DNA of 64,000 nucleotides from Mucilaginibacter gilvus. Lineage in GTDB: Bacteria; Bacteroidota; Bacteroidia; Sphingobacteriales; Sphingobacteriaceae. Below are positions 24,599-34,230 of this stretch, piece by piece; the stretch's first letter is position 1; each line of letters opens with the position of its first letter. The stretch lies in NCBI RefSeq assembly GCF_004054195.1, contig NZ_SBIW01000003.1:434001-498000 (forward strand), written 5' to 3'. The position numbers and the translations under genes are program-made. The notes under the pieces are model-generated. The model had not been told where the DNA came from, made no database searches, and was given only the letters and a program-made list of their open reading frames with translations.

Positions 24599-24606
24599 TA
24601 ATTTTG
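24599..24606 (+). promoter_or_regulatory. -7 box (TAATTTTG) upstream of the DUF3857 gene pair
   Basis: TAATTTTG fits TAnnTTTG and lies 36 nt before the ATG at 24643. It would drive both coupled genes. Confidence 0.45.
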
Positions 24607-24642
24607 CTATTTTCATAGCACCTAAATCAATTTAAACCTGAT

Positions 24643-26622
24643 ATGAATAAATTTTTACCTGTAGTTTTCTGTTTCATCCTCTTAAGTTCGCTGGCACATA
24701 GCCAGGATTTTACTTACGGCGAAAATTCTCCCGAGGAGTTGGGCATGAAAAAGTATAATATAGATACAGCCGCCCGCGCCGTTGTGTTAAACGAGTATGG
24801 TAAGGCCCGCATAAGCGATGACAGCGAAGGCAATATCAGGCTGTCGCTGGATTATCACATTAAAATAAAATTATTAACCACCAAAGGGTTTGATAAAGCT
24901 AAAGTAGAGATCCTATTGCGAATACTCTCGAACTCGGAAGAGGAAGCCAGCGATATAAAGGGTTACACTACCTATGTGGACGACAATGGTACACATCAAA
25001 CGGTAGAGCTGGACTCAAAATCAATTTTTACCACAAAAGAAAACAAGTACTGGAAAACCGTTAAATTTACTTTGCCAAACCTGCGCCCTGGCTGTATCAT
25101 TGAGTATAAATACACCACAAAATCTGCGGCTTTGGGGTCGTTTCCTTCGTGGAAACTGCAGGATGATATCCCAAAAGTGAACTCCAAATATGATGTTCAC
25201 ATCCCTGCTTTCTGGAATTTTAACGTGTCGTTGCGCGGCCCTTTAAAACTCACCAAAAATACCGCCGAATTTGAAAAGGAATGCTTTACCTGGTACGGCG
25301 CTAAGGCCGATTGCTCTTTTATGGTTTTCCAGATGGATAATATACCAGCTTTTGTGGAAGAGGATTACATGACGTCGCCAAAAAACTTCATGTCGGCGGT
25401 TTACTTTGAACTATCTGATTACACCAACCCCAACACAGGGCAAAAAATAAAGGTTTCCAAGGCATGGACAGATATTGACCTAAACCTTAAGCGATCGGAT
25501 TATTTTGGTTCTCAAATAAAAAAGAAAGATCAGCTAAAACCCTACATAGCACCGGTAATTGCCGGTAAAACCGATGACCTTGAGAAAGCAAAGGCCGTAT
25601 ATGCTTATATCCAAAAAAACATTAAGTGGAATAAAATAACCTCTACGGGCAGCGAGAATGTACGCAAGGCACTTGATAGCCACAGTGGAACCGTTGGCGA
25701 TATTAACCTGGCGCTGGTAGCTGCGCTAAACGCCGCAGGGATAAGAACCGAGGCAGTACTGCTGAGTACCCGCTCCAATGGCTTTATCAATAAACTTTAC
25801 CCGGTAGAAGATGATTTTAACTACGTGGTTGCCCGGGCAAATATTGGTAATGAAACTTATATGCTTGATGCCACCGACCCATTGCTTGGGTTTGACATGC
25901 TGCCATTAAAATGTTTGAACGATCAGGGCCGGGTTATGAGCTTAGATAAGCCAAGCTTTTGGATCGATATGCTATCATTATCAAAACAGCGTAAATCGCA
26001 AACCAGCTCTTACAATCTTACGTTGCAAAACAATGGGAAGCTAAAAGGCACCATCGTAACTTATTATAACGGGTACGAGGGTTATGAGAAACGAACCGCT
26101 ATAAAAAAATTCAACACACAGGATGAGTATATAGAAGACCTGGATGAAAGGCTTGTTAAAACCAAAATACTTTCTTTGGATATTACCAACCTGGATAGCC
26201 TTGACCAGCCGCTGGTTGAGAAGATGGAAGTGGAAATAGACGCATTTGATAATTTAAACCACAATAAGCTGGCGTTTAACCCCTTCTTTTTTGACAGGAT
26301 AACTAATAACCCTTTTAAATTGAACGAACGTAATTACCCGGTAGATAAGGGTATGCCATCAGATGATCGCTTTATGCTAACCGTACACCTGCCTGCAGAT
26401 TACGTAGTGGACGGCACGCCCCAGGGCGTGGCGATGAGCCTGCCTAACAAAGGCGGTAAATTTATTACCAACTTTGAGGCAGTAGGCAACACATTCACTT
26501 TCTCCAACGTGTTGCAGTTTACAAAAAGCGTATACGAGGCCGAAGAATACCCTTACCTAAAAGAATTTTACAATAAGGTCATAGCAACAGAGAAGGCAGA
26601 AATTGTGTTTAAAAAGAAGTAA
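24643..26622 (+). CDS. DUF3857 protein with a degenerate transglutaminase domain
   Basis: A 659-residue exported protein (signal peptide ending ALAHSQ-like, about residue 20). DUF3857 occupies about 55-220 (LRPGCIIEYKY). A transglutaminase-like fold follows near 320-420 (KAKAVYAYIQKNIKW). In this fold the catalytic Cys should follow the GD of the loop, but here it reads GTVGDINLALVAAL, and the catalytic His is replaced in FNYVVARA; only the Asp motif (MLDATDPLLG) remains. It is therefore predicted to be catalytically inactive, perhaps a binding partner of the next protein. The stop codon is directly followed by the ATG of the second DUF3857 gene, so the two are translationally coupled. Confidence 0.82.
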   Translation: MNKFLPVVFCFILLSSLAHSQDFTYGENSPEELGMKKYNIDTAARAVVLNEYGKARISDDSEGNIRLSLDYHIKIKLLTTKGFDKAKVEILLRILSNSEEEASDIKGYTTYVDDNGTHQTVELDSKSIFTTKENKYWKTVKFTLPNLRPGCIIEYKYTTKSAALGSFPSWKLQDDIPKVNSKYDVHIPAFWNFNVSLRGPLKLTKNTAEFEKECFTWYGAKADCSFMVFQMDNIPAFVEEDYMTSPKNFMSAVYFELSDYTNPNTGQKIKVSKAWTDIDLNLKRSDYFGSQIKKKDQLKPYIAPVIAGKTDDLEKAKAVYAYIQKNIKWNKITSTGSENVRKALDSHSGTVGDINLALVAALNAAGIRTEAVLLSTRSNGFINKLYPVEDDFNYVVARANIGNETYMLDATDPLLGFDMLPLKCLNDQGRVMSLDKPSFWIDMLSLSKQRKSQTSSYNLTLQNNGKLKGTIVTYYNGYEGYEKRTAIKKFNTQDEYIEDLDERLVKTKILSLDITNLDSLDQPLVEKMEVEIDAFDNLNHNKLAFNPFFFDRITNNPFKLNERNYPVDKGMPSDDRFMLTVHLPADYVVDGTPQGVAMSLPNKGGKFITNFEAVGNTFTFSNVLQFTKSVYEAEEYPYLKEFYNKVIATEKAEIVFKKK

Positions 26623-28536
26623 ATGAAACTAATTTGTACAACGGTTTTTATGCTGATGCTTGTAACCCTGGCCAAAGCACAGCCCAATTATGATGTAAGC
26701 CTTCTACCAAAAGAACTGATGCCTTATGCCAGTGCAGTGGTGAGAAACGAGGAAATCAGCTACGAGGTTAAAGACCTGGATAATGTTATTTACCACCTTA
26801 AGAGGGTTGTTACAGTACTAAATAAGAATGGTGATGATGAGGGTTCTATAGAAGTCTCCTATGATAAAAATACTTCGATAAAGTATATAAAAGGGATGAT
26901 ATATAATGAATTCGGCAAGCCCTTAACCAAATTTGGTGAGAAGGATTTTTCGGACAATGCTGCGATAGATAATTCTACCTTGTTTGCAGATGACCGGTTT
27001 AAATTTTACAGGTCGGCAACCGGCGGATACCCCTATACCGTGGAGTATGAATACGAATTGCGTTGCAAATTTTCTCTTACCATTCGAGATTGGACGCCCA
27101 TCAGTTCTACAAATATGGCCATCGAAAAAAGCTCTTACCAGTTTATTTGCAAACCTGATTTTCTTATCCGGTATAAGCAGCTAAATCTGGATAGCCCGGT
27201 AGCCATTGGAAACAATACCGAAGGGCTTAAAGTGTACACCTGGCAGGCACTTAATAAAAAAGCATTAAAAAGCGAACCATACAGCCCGAGCCCCCGGTAT
27301 TTTTTACCCCGGGTAATTGTTGCCCCCGAAACATTTATGTATGGAAATATTAATGGCTCGTTTAATAACTGGGAAGGGATGGGTAAATGGATAAACGAAA
27401 AATTATTATTTAAGCGCGGCGATATTCCAGCAGCTACCATAGCTTATTTAGCAGAACTAACCAAAGGAATAACTGACCCAAAGCTTAAAGCTAAAAAAAT
27501 ATACGAATACATGCAGGAAAAAACGCATTATATAAGTGTGCAGGTTGGCATAGGGGGCTATCAGCCGTTCATGGCATCGGAGGTAGACCGCACAGGCTAC
27601 GGCGACTGCAAGGCCCTGGTAAACTACACTAAAGCCTTATTAGATGCGGTAGGGGTAAATTCGTGGTATTGTATTGTTAATGGCAACCACGATTATAAAA
27701 TTAGTTTTGCTACCGACTTTGCAACCATGGGCCAGGCAAATCATGTTATACTGTGCCTTCCTTTTAAAAACGACACTACTTTTTTAGAATGCACCGACCA
27801 GAAGATACCATTTGGTTATTTAAGCGATTTTACTGACGACCGTACTCTGCTTGCCTGTACCCCGCAGGGAGGCAAGTTAATGCATACCCCTGCTTACGGC
27901 GCCCAAGTTAACCTGCAGGCACGTAAAGCAGGCTTTACTATTGATAATAATGGCCTGCTTACCGGTAGTATTAATACCGTTTTTAAAGGTATTCAATATG
28001 ATAACCGCGAGGATATATTGGATGAGCCGGTATCCGAGCAACGTAAACTGTTTCCGAAGCTGTACCCCGCTATTAATAACCTCGATGTGGAAAATTACAA
28101 TTTTAAGCAGGATAAACAGGTGTTGCCTTCCATCACCGAGGATATTAAACTGAATGCCCGCGATTTTGCCACTACCGATAATGGCAAGCTTTACTTTTCG
28201 CTGAATCCACTAAACCGTACCGGCCGTGCCCCCCGCGATGTACGCAATCGCTTAACGCCGTTGTATATAAATCAGGGGTATACCGATGATGACGAGATAA
28301 CTTATAAGTTGCCAGCTGGCTATAAACTTGAATTTAGCCCGATGGATATAACCCTGGAAACGCCATTTGGAAAATTCACGGCAAATATGGTTATTGAAGG
28401 CGATAAACTGGTGTTTAAAAGGTATATACAACTAAAACAAGGCACGTACAGCAAAGAGCTATACAGCGAATTTGTGAACTTTTACCAAAAAATAGCCGAC
28501 GCCGATAATTATAATGTGTCGCTGGTGAAGAATTGA
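26623..28536 (+). CDS. DUF3857 protein with an intact transglutaminase-like triad
   Basis: A 637-residue exported protein (signal peptide ending TLAKAQ, about residue 19). It has DUF3857 at about 40-210 and a transglutaminase core whose three residues are visible: Cys in GYGDCKALVNY (about 328), His in GQANHVILC (about 373) and Asp in LECTDQ (about 391). Such proteins are periplasmic and may act as cysteine proteases or peptide ligases; substrate unknown. The start lies immediately after the stop of the preceding paralogue, with no gap. A catalytic and a non-catalytic member encoded together suggests a heteromer. The minus-strand 40-codon gene ends one base after its stop. Confidence 0.85.
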   Translation: MKLICTTVFMLMLVTLAKAQPNYDVSLLPKELMPYASAVVRNEEISYEVKDLDNVIYHLKRVVTVLNKNGDDEGSIEVSYDKNTSIKYIKGMIYNEFGKPLTKFGEKDFSDNAAIDNSTLFADDRFKFYRSATGGYPYTVEYEYELRCKFSLTIRDWTPISSTNMAIEKSSYQFICKPDFLIRYKQLNLDSPVAIGNNTEGLKVYTWQALNKKALKSEPYSPSPRYFLPRVIVAPETFMYGNINGSFNNWEGMGKWINEKLLFKRGDIPAATIAYLAELTKGITDPKLKAKKIYEYMQEKTHYISVQVGIGGYQPFMASEVDRTGYGDCKALVNYTKALLDAVGVNSWYCIVNGNHDYKISFATDFATMGQANHVILCLPFKNDTTFLECTDQKIPFGYLSDFTDDRTLLACTPQGGKLMHTPAYGAQVNLQARKAGFTIDNNGLLTGSINTVFKGIQYDNREDILDEPVSEQRKLFPKLYPAINNLDVENYNFKQDKQVLPSITEDIKLNARDFATTDNGKLYFSLNPLNRTGRAPRDVRNRLTPLYINQGYTDDDEITYKLPAGYKLEFSPMDITLETPFGKFTANMVIEGDKLVFKRYIQLKQGTYSKELYSEFVNFYQKIADADNYNVSLVKN

Positions 28537-28659
28537 TCAGCTAAAGATGATGATGCCGAGGATGATGCCAACGATCATGATGATGTAGAGCATGATCTCG
28601 GTACCCGCAAAACGCTTATATTTAGTCCAGAAAGAATAATCCTGTTTTGGTTTTTCCAT
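28537..28659 (-). CDS. 40-residue single-helix membrane peptide
   Basis: The minus strand has an ATG at 28659 and a TGA at 28537-28539, encoding a polar N-terminus (MEKPKQDYSFWTKYKRFAG) and one hydrophobic helix (EIMLYIIMIVGIILGIIIFS) with a GxxxG-like spacing. The composition (charged aromatic head, clean 20-residue helix, immediate stop) is that of a genuine small membrane protein. TATTTTTG, a TAnnTTTG match, lies about 9 nt upstream on the same strand. It abuts the end of the DUF3857 gene tail to tail and is divergent from the TMEM175-like gene. No family recognised. Confidence 0.65.
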   Translation of the reverse strand: MEKPKQDYSFWTKYKRFAGTEIMLYIIMIVGIILGIIIFS

Positions 28660-28692
28660 AACACCACAAAAATATACAAATTATATTTAGCT

Positions 28693-29430
28693 ATGAATAT
28701 AACCGAAGAAGAAGAAATAAAGAAAGAGTTTCAGCTGGAGCGAGTAGTGCTGTTCAGCGATGCGGTGTTTGCCATCATCATCACCATTATGGTTTTGGAG
28801 ATGAAACTCCCCGAAAGCATACGGCATGCTAACGAAGGGCAGGTGAAAGGGGCCATCATCGATTTGCTGCCCAGGTTTTTGGCGTACATTTTAAGCTTCT
28901 TCCTTATTGACGTTTTTTGGGTTCGGCACCTTCGCATGTTCAGTATTTTAAAGGATTATGATAAGGGTTTGATCATACTTAACCTTGCCTTTCTGTTCTT
29001 TGTATCGCTCTTTCCTTTCGCCGCGTCGCTGATAGCGCTAAACCGCAAAATGATGATGTACTCCTGGGGCTTCAATATCTACTTTGGTATCATACTGATG
29101 ATAACCGTGGCGCAAACGGTACTTATCCATTACCTGATCATCAAAAAAAATACGCTTTGCATTAAAAACGCCAAAGTAGAGAATATATTGGAGTGGCGTG
29201 TACAGCGGCTTAATTACGTTGCGGTGCCGGTTGTTTTTGCGGGAATGTGGGTGATCTCTTATTTCTCGGTATACCCGCAGACTGTGGTGTACGTATTTGC
29301 CATTTTCGGCATCGTGATGGGCAGGTTAAAGCGGAGATATTATCCCAAAAATGACAGCCAGCCATTTTTAAGCAGGTTATTCACATCGCGCAAAAAGCTG
29401 GTTCCCAAACCTATTGAAATAGTTGAGTAA
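28693..29430 (+). CDS. TMEM175-family (DUF1211) potassium channel-like protein
   Basis: A 245-residue membrane protein with six helices. The family hallmark FSDAVFAIIITIMVLEMKLP at about residues 20-39 contains the FSD motif of helix 1 that lines the pore in bacterial and human TMEM175 channels. Bacterial members form homotetrameric K+-permeable channels. The C-terminus is basic and soluble. It stands alone, divergent from the 40-residue peptide gene, and converges on the NlpC/P60 gene with 44 nt between the two stops. Confidence 0.85.
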   Translation: MNITEEEEIKKEFQLERVVLFSDAVFAIIITIMVLEMKLPESIRHANEGQVKGAIIDLLPRFLAYILSFFLIDVFWVRHLRMFSILKDYDKGLIILNLAFLFFVSLFPFAASLIALNRKMMMYSWGFNIYFGIILMITVAQTVLIHYLIIKKNTLCIKNAKVENILEWRVQRLNYVAVPVVFAGMWVISYFSVYPQTVVYVFAIFGIVMGRLKRRYYPKNDSQPFLSRLFTSRKKLVPKPIEIVE

Positions 29431-29474
29431 CGTATTATAACGCTGCGGCTCTATCGCTTAATTACAAGCCGGCG

Positions 29475-30083
29475 CTAATTCCCCGGTGTTGTTAAAGCTG
29501 GATCGATAACCGAGCCCGCGCGGGAAAAATATTGATAGATGCCGTTATCGTGCAGTTTTACAATTACCACACCGCGCCGGGTGCTGGCATGTACAAAGTA
29601 ACCGTTTTGCAGGTAAACGCCCACGTGGCTAAATTGCTTGCCATCAAAATCGAAGAAAACCAAGTCGCCTTCTTTTAATTCTTCTTCGTATTTACGCTTG
29701 ATGTTGTTTACCTGCATTGCACAGGTGCGCGGTACCGGCTGGTCGTAAACCTGCAGTTGCAGTAGAAATACCAGGCCAGAGCAATCAATACCATCCTTAT
29801 CCATGCCACCAAAGCGATAAGGGGTTCCCATCCATTCGTCTATAAAACTGTAAAGCCTGCCGTTTTGGATATCGTTGCGTTTAAGGCCCATTATCGTGGC
29901 GTACTTATCGGCTATTTCCTTCTCCGGCTTCACTATTACATACGGGCCACGGTTTACCCTCACCGGCATATTTACGCCGCCGTTGTTGCTATTTCGAACC
30001 GTTAGTTTATGGGAATGGCAGGCGCTTAAAAGTATCGCGGCAGCAAAAACAAAGGCAAAATTGGTATGGCGTTTTAAGAACAT
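29475..30083 (-). CDS. NlpC/P60 (C40) cell-wall peptidase lipoprotein
   Basis: A 202-residue protein with a lipobox LLSAC (Cys21), so anchored in the envelope. The NlpC/P60 catalytic core shows Cys in DGIDCSGLVFLL (about 100), His in FSHVGVYLQNG (about 152) and a third polar residue in FVHAS (about 164). It starts after a short domain containing ADKYATIMGL. These enzymes cleave D-Glu-diaminopimelate bonds in peptidoglycan stem peptides. Alone on the minus strand, convergent with the channel gene. Confidence 0.9.
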   Translation of the reverse strand: MFLKRHTNFAFVFAAAILLSACHSHKLTVRNSNNGGVNMPVRVNRGPYVIVKPEKEIADKYATIMGLKRNDIQNGRLYSFIDEWMGTPYRFGGMDKDGIDCSGLVFLLQLQVYDQPVPRTCAMQVNNIKRKYEEELKEGDLVFFDFDGKQFSHVGVYLQNGYFVHASTRRGVVIVKLHDNGIYQYFSRAGSVIDPALTTPGN

Positions 30084-30332
30084 GCACTAAAGATATCGCT
30101 AAACGGAAAAACGTTACAGCGGATGTTATAAACATTTCAACAATGGATCCTCGTATTCAACATGGAGGGTAGGGTCATCCTATGTTTGTCCAAGGATGTG
30201 CGGCCGGCCTACCCGCTATGGTTCGACAATCTCACTATGACTCACCACACTATTTGTGGGTATGGCTAAACAATGACGCTTGGTTATGGCAATCTGCACA
30301 TCTGAAATCTGCATACCTGCACATCAAGAAGC
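30084..30332. other. 249-nt intergenic region with an imperfect cruciform
   Basis: No gene. GGGTAGG near 30168 pairs with CCTACCC near 30211, with an inner pair CATCCT/AGGATG. Downstream lies GGTTCGACAATCTCACTATG, which resembles a repeat dispersed in Sphingobacteriaceae, and then short ATCTGCACATC-like tandem units before the mutS stop. Confidence 0.45.
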
Positions 30333-32945
30333 TTATCCTTTTATCACCCGCTGTATTTCGTCTAACTTCATCAAAGCCTCTACCGGGGTAAGCGTATTTA
30401 CATCCAGGTTATTTAATGTATCGCGAATCTTCACCAGCACCGGATCGTCTATCGAGAACATCTGCATCTGCACAGCTTGCTTTTGCACCTTGCGGATGCT
30501 TTCTTTAATGTGTTCGCCGCCGGTACGTTCGTTTTCCAGTTTCTTCAAGATCTCGTGCGCGCGGTTGAGCACCTTTTGCGGCATCCCCGCCAGTTTGGCC
30601 ACGTGGATCCCAAAGCTATGCTCGCTGCCACCTGGCACCAACTTGCGCAGGAAGATGATCTGCTGCCCGACCTCCTTTACCGATACATTGAAATTCTTGA
30701 TGCGGTTAAAGCTGTTGCTTAGTTCGTTCAGTTCGTGATAGTGCGTGGCAAAAAGGGTTTTCGCCTTTGCCGTTGTCTGGTTATGCAAATATTCGGCTAT
30801 CGACCAGGCGATGGAGATCCCATCATAAGTGGAAGTTCCACGGCCTATTTCATCCAAAAGAATCAGGCTTCTGTCTGATAAGTTATTGAGGATACTTGCC
30901 GTTTCGTTCATCTCCACCATAAAGGTAGATTCGCCGGACGATAGGTTATCCGACGCACCCACGCGGGTGAATATCTTGTCAACCAAACCAATGGAAGCCG
31001 CTTTAGCCGGTACAAAACAGCCCATCTGTGCCATCAGAACAATCAGGCCGGTTTGCCTCAGCAAGGCTGATTTACCCGCCATGTTTGGCCCTGTAATGAT
31101 GATGATCTGCTGCGAATCCGAATCGAGGAACACATCGTTGGTGATGTACTCTTCGCCAAGTGGCAGGTTCTTTTCTATCACCGGGTGGCGGCCGCCTTTA
31201 ATATCCAGCACGCGGCTATCGTTTACGTTTGGCTTTACGTAATAGTTCTTGATCGATATGGTAGCGAAGTTTAGCAGCACGTCCAACCTTGCTATCAGCT
31301 GCGCGTTCAGCTGAATAGGTTTGATATATTCCGAGAGCGAATAAAGCAGGTCGTTATACATCCGGGTTTCCAGCGCCAGTATTTTTTCTTCGGCACCTAA
31401 TATCTGCTCTTCATATTCCTTTAATTCGGGGGTGATGTAGCGCTCGGCATTCACCAGTGTTTGCTTGCGAATCCATTCTGTGGGTACCTTTTCGCGGTGG
31501 CTATGGGTAACCTCCAGGTAATAACCAAAAACGTTATTGAATGATACTTTTAGCGATGGTATGCCTGTAGCTTCCGCTTCGCGCTTTTGAATTTCCAGCA
31601 GGTAGCCCTTTCCGCCAAAGGCGATCTTACGCAACCTGTCGAGTTCTTCGTTGATACCCTCGTTCATTACCGAACCTTTTACCAGCATTACCGGCGGCTC
31701 GGGGTGCAGTTCGCGGGCTATTTTTTCGCAGATAGTAGGGCATGGGTTTAGCTGTTCGCCAATGGCCCGTAATGGTTCGCTATCGGTAGCCTCTGTTATC
31801 TTTTTTATTTCCGCAATGGCCAGTAATGCTTTCTTCAACTGGCAAACCTCGCGCGGGTTGGCGCGCTGAAGCCCAATTTTGGAAATAAGCCTTTCCAGGT
31901 CGCTTATCTGGCGGATGTATTGCTGCAGGGTTTCACGCAGTTCTTCCTGCGCAATAAAATGTTCCACAACGCCAAGGCGGTCGTTTATGGGTTTAATTTC
32001 TTTCAACGGCATCACAATCCAGCGGCGCAACAAACGGGCGCCCATGGGCGAACAGGTATGGTCGAGCACATCAACCAGCGTTAAGGCGTTCTCATTGGCC
32101 GAGCCAACCAATTCCAGATTGCGGATGCTGAACCTATCCAGCCACAGGTATCGGTCTTCTTCAATTCGGCCTATAGCGCTGATGTGCTGTAAGTTGCGGT
32201 GCTCGGTCTCATTTAAATAATGCAGTGCCACACCGGCCGCTACGATGCCTAAGTTCAGCTTATCAATCCCAAACCCTTTGAGCGTCTTTACGCCGAAATG
32301 CTTGAGTAGGGTTTCCTGGGCGTAATCGCCGCTGTAAGGCCAATCATCCAGGGTGTAGGTGTAAAAGCGGTCGCCGTAATTGTCTTTAAAATCGTGTTGC
32401 CTGCTTTTGGGAAATATAACCTCGCTTGGCGCGTAGCTTTGCAGCAGTTTATCTATATAACCCACGTTGCCCTGCGCGGTTAAAAACTCACCGGTAGAAA
32501 TATCTATCAGGGCAATGCCAATACTGTTCTTTTCGAAATGTAAGGACGCGAGATAATTATTGCTCTTTTGTTGCAGAATGTTATCACTTATTGCTACACC
32601 CGGCGTAACCAATTCGGTAACGCCACGTTTTACAATAGTTTTGGTGGTTTTAGGGTCTTCCAGCTGGTCGCAGATGGCCACGCGCTGCCCGGCACGTACC
32701 AGTTTGGGCAAATAAGTGTCCAGCGAATGGTGCGGGAAGCCCGCTAATTCGATGAAAGTAGCAGCGCCATTACCCCGGCGGGTGAGCGTAATGCCCAAAA
32801 TGCCGGCGGCTTTAATGGCATCTTCGCCAAAAGTTTCGTAAAAATCGCCCACGCGGAAGAGCAGCAGCGCACCAGGATATTTCACCTTGATGGCATTGTA
32901 CTGCTGCATTAGGGGCGTTTCTTTGGTTTCGGTAGTTTTGGCCAA
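30333..32945 (-). CDS. mutS: DNA mismatch repair protein MutS
   Basis: An 870-residue MutS. The mismatch-wedging Phe-x-Glu motif is in RVGDFYETFG near residue 33-37. The core and lever domains follow. The ATPase carries Walker A ITGPNMAGKSALLRQ (about 618), the signature SSGESTFMVEM, Walker B LILLDEIGRGTSTYDG (about 697) and the His of FATHYHEL. The C-terminal helical tail ends QRVIKG. It recognises base mismatches and small loops and recruits MutL. Length is that of the MutS1 type. It stands alone; no mutL nearby. The ATG at 32945 begins MAKTTETKETPLMQQY, as is usual in the family. Confidence 0.97.
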   Translation of the reverse strand: MAKTTETKETPLMQQYNAIKVKYPGALLLFRVGDFYETFGEDAIKAAGILGITLTRRGNGAATFIELAGFPHHSLDTYLPKLVRAGQRVAICDQLEDPKTTKTIVKRGVTELVTPGVAISDNILQQKSNNYLASLHFEKNSIGIALIDISTGEFLTAQGNVGYIDKLLQSYAPSEVIFPKSRQHDFKDNYGDRFYTYTLDDWPYSGDYAQETLLKHFGVKTLKGFGIDKLNLGIVAAGVALHYLNETEHRNLQHISAIGRIEEDRYLWLDRFSIRNLELVGSANENALTLVDVLDHTCSPMGARLLRRWIVMPLKEIKPINDRLGVVEHFIAQEELRETLQQYIRQISDLERLISKIGLQRANPREVCQLKKALLAIAEIKKITEATDSEPLRAIGEQLNPCPTICEKIARELHPEPPVMLVKGSVMNEGINEELDRLRKIAFGGKGYLLEIQKREAEATGIPSLKVSFNNVFGYYLEVTHSHREKVPTEWIRKQTLVNAERYITPELKEYEEQILGAEEKILALETRMYNDLLYSLSEYIKPIQLNAQLIARLDVLLNFATISIKNYYVKPNVNDSRVLDIKGGRHPVIEKNLPLGEEYITNDVFLDSDSQQIIIITGPNMAGKSALLRQTGLIVLMAQMGCFVPAKAASIGLVDKIFTRVGASDNLSSGESTFMVEMNETASILNNLSDRSLILLDEIGRGTSTYDGISIAWSIAEYLHNQTTAKAKTLFATHYHELNELSNSFNRIKNFNVSVKEVGQQIIFLRKLVPGGSEHSFGIHVAKLAGMPQKVLNRAHEILKKLENERTGGEHIKESIRKVQKQAVQMQMFSIDDPVLVKIRDTLNNLDVNTLTPVEALMKLDEIQRVIKG

Positions 32946-33147
32946 GTTTGTCCTTTTAATAATCTGCTAATTTAATCCATTGCCTTTGTATTAATGCCAT
33001 TGTGGAAAAGTTGGGGGAATGTTAGTTAAGTGGTGAGCGGTGAATGGTGAGTGGTTTTGCTGAAACACGATCAGCGAGTTGACATGATAATTCTGCCCAG
33101 TTAATATATTATGCTAACCTTGCTATATTAGCGCATCACTACCAGCT

Positions 33148-34230
33148 ATGAATGTTTTTAGTATAACCCAATTACGACTTCAAAACCAGCATTTAATAAA
33201 CCAGGAGTTTACAAGCCCTGCCAATATTGTAAAGCAGATGGGCGCGGTGCAGTCGCAGGATTATGCGGGCGCGAAATGGGCATTGGGTCAGCGTTAAAAA
33301 AACAGTACCGATAAATTGATGGACAAAGCCTTGGCAGATGGCGATATCATCCGTACCCATGTAATGCGGCCCACCTGGCATTTTGTATATCCTGATGATG
33401 TAAGATGGATGCTGCACCTCACCGCCGGCCGTATCCAGGCTTCAGCCGCATCGAGGCACAGCGAGTTAAAACTGGATGAGAAAATACTCACCCGATGCGA
33501 AAATTTGGTTGTTAAGGCGATGGATGACAAAGCGCAACTTTCGCGCGATGAGATTGCTGCGCTGCTGAATCAGCATGGTATAGCCACTAACGAACAGAGG
33601 CTTGTACACATCATGATGCACATGGAACTGGAACAATTGGTGTGTAGCGGCGGGCGCGAGGGTAAAGCATTTACCTATGCTTTATTTGATGCGCGGGTTC
33701 CTAAAACGAAACTCCTTGAAAAAGAGGAAGCTATTGCCATTCTTGCCGAACGTTATTTCATATCGCATGGCCCGGCAACCGTAGCCGATTTTGCCTGGTG
33801 GAGCGGCTTAACCAATACCGAGGCTAAAGCCAGGCTGGAAGCCGTTATATCGAAAGTGAGCAGCCATGAGGTTGAAGGTAATACTTACTGGTTTACAGAG
33901 CCGGGATTAGCCACTGCTAAAGCAAACCCCGTTCATCTGCTACCTAATTATGATGAGTACATTGTAAGCTATAAAGACCGCGGCGCTACCATGGATGCCA
34001 AACACATCAGCGAAGCCGACCCGCGGGGAACGATTTTTAACCATACCATCCTTATCAACGGCAAAATTGAGGGGCTTTGGAAGCGCGCCATAAAAAAGGA
34101 CCTGCTGGAAATAGAGATAACGCCTCTTAAACCCTTAAGCCTGAATAATTTAAAGGCGATTGAAAAAGTTTCTAGGCAGTATGCGATTTTTTTTGGACTG
34201 AAGAAAGGGATCGTGCAGACTAAGCCTTAG
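33148..34230 (+). pseudogene. AlkZ-like DNA glycosylase gene interrupted by an in-frame stop
   Basis: The frame starts at the ATG at 33148 (MNVFSITQLRLQNQHLINQ) and carries the AlkZ-like QxQ motif (AVQSQDYAGAKWALGQR, Gln35 and Gln37). It then meets TAA at 33295-33297, codon 50. The same frame continues without shift for 310 codons (KALADGDIIRTHVMRPTWHF ... KKGIVQTKP), matching the winged-helix family used to unhook interstrand crosslinks. Restoration needs only TAA to TTA, which would give Leu. A restart at 33319 would omit the QxQ residues. Upstream, 33020-33060 is a GGTGAATGGTGAGTGG-like low-complexity tract. Either a real null allele or a sequence error. Confidence 0.85.
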
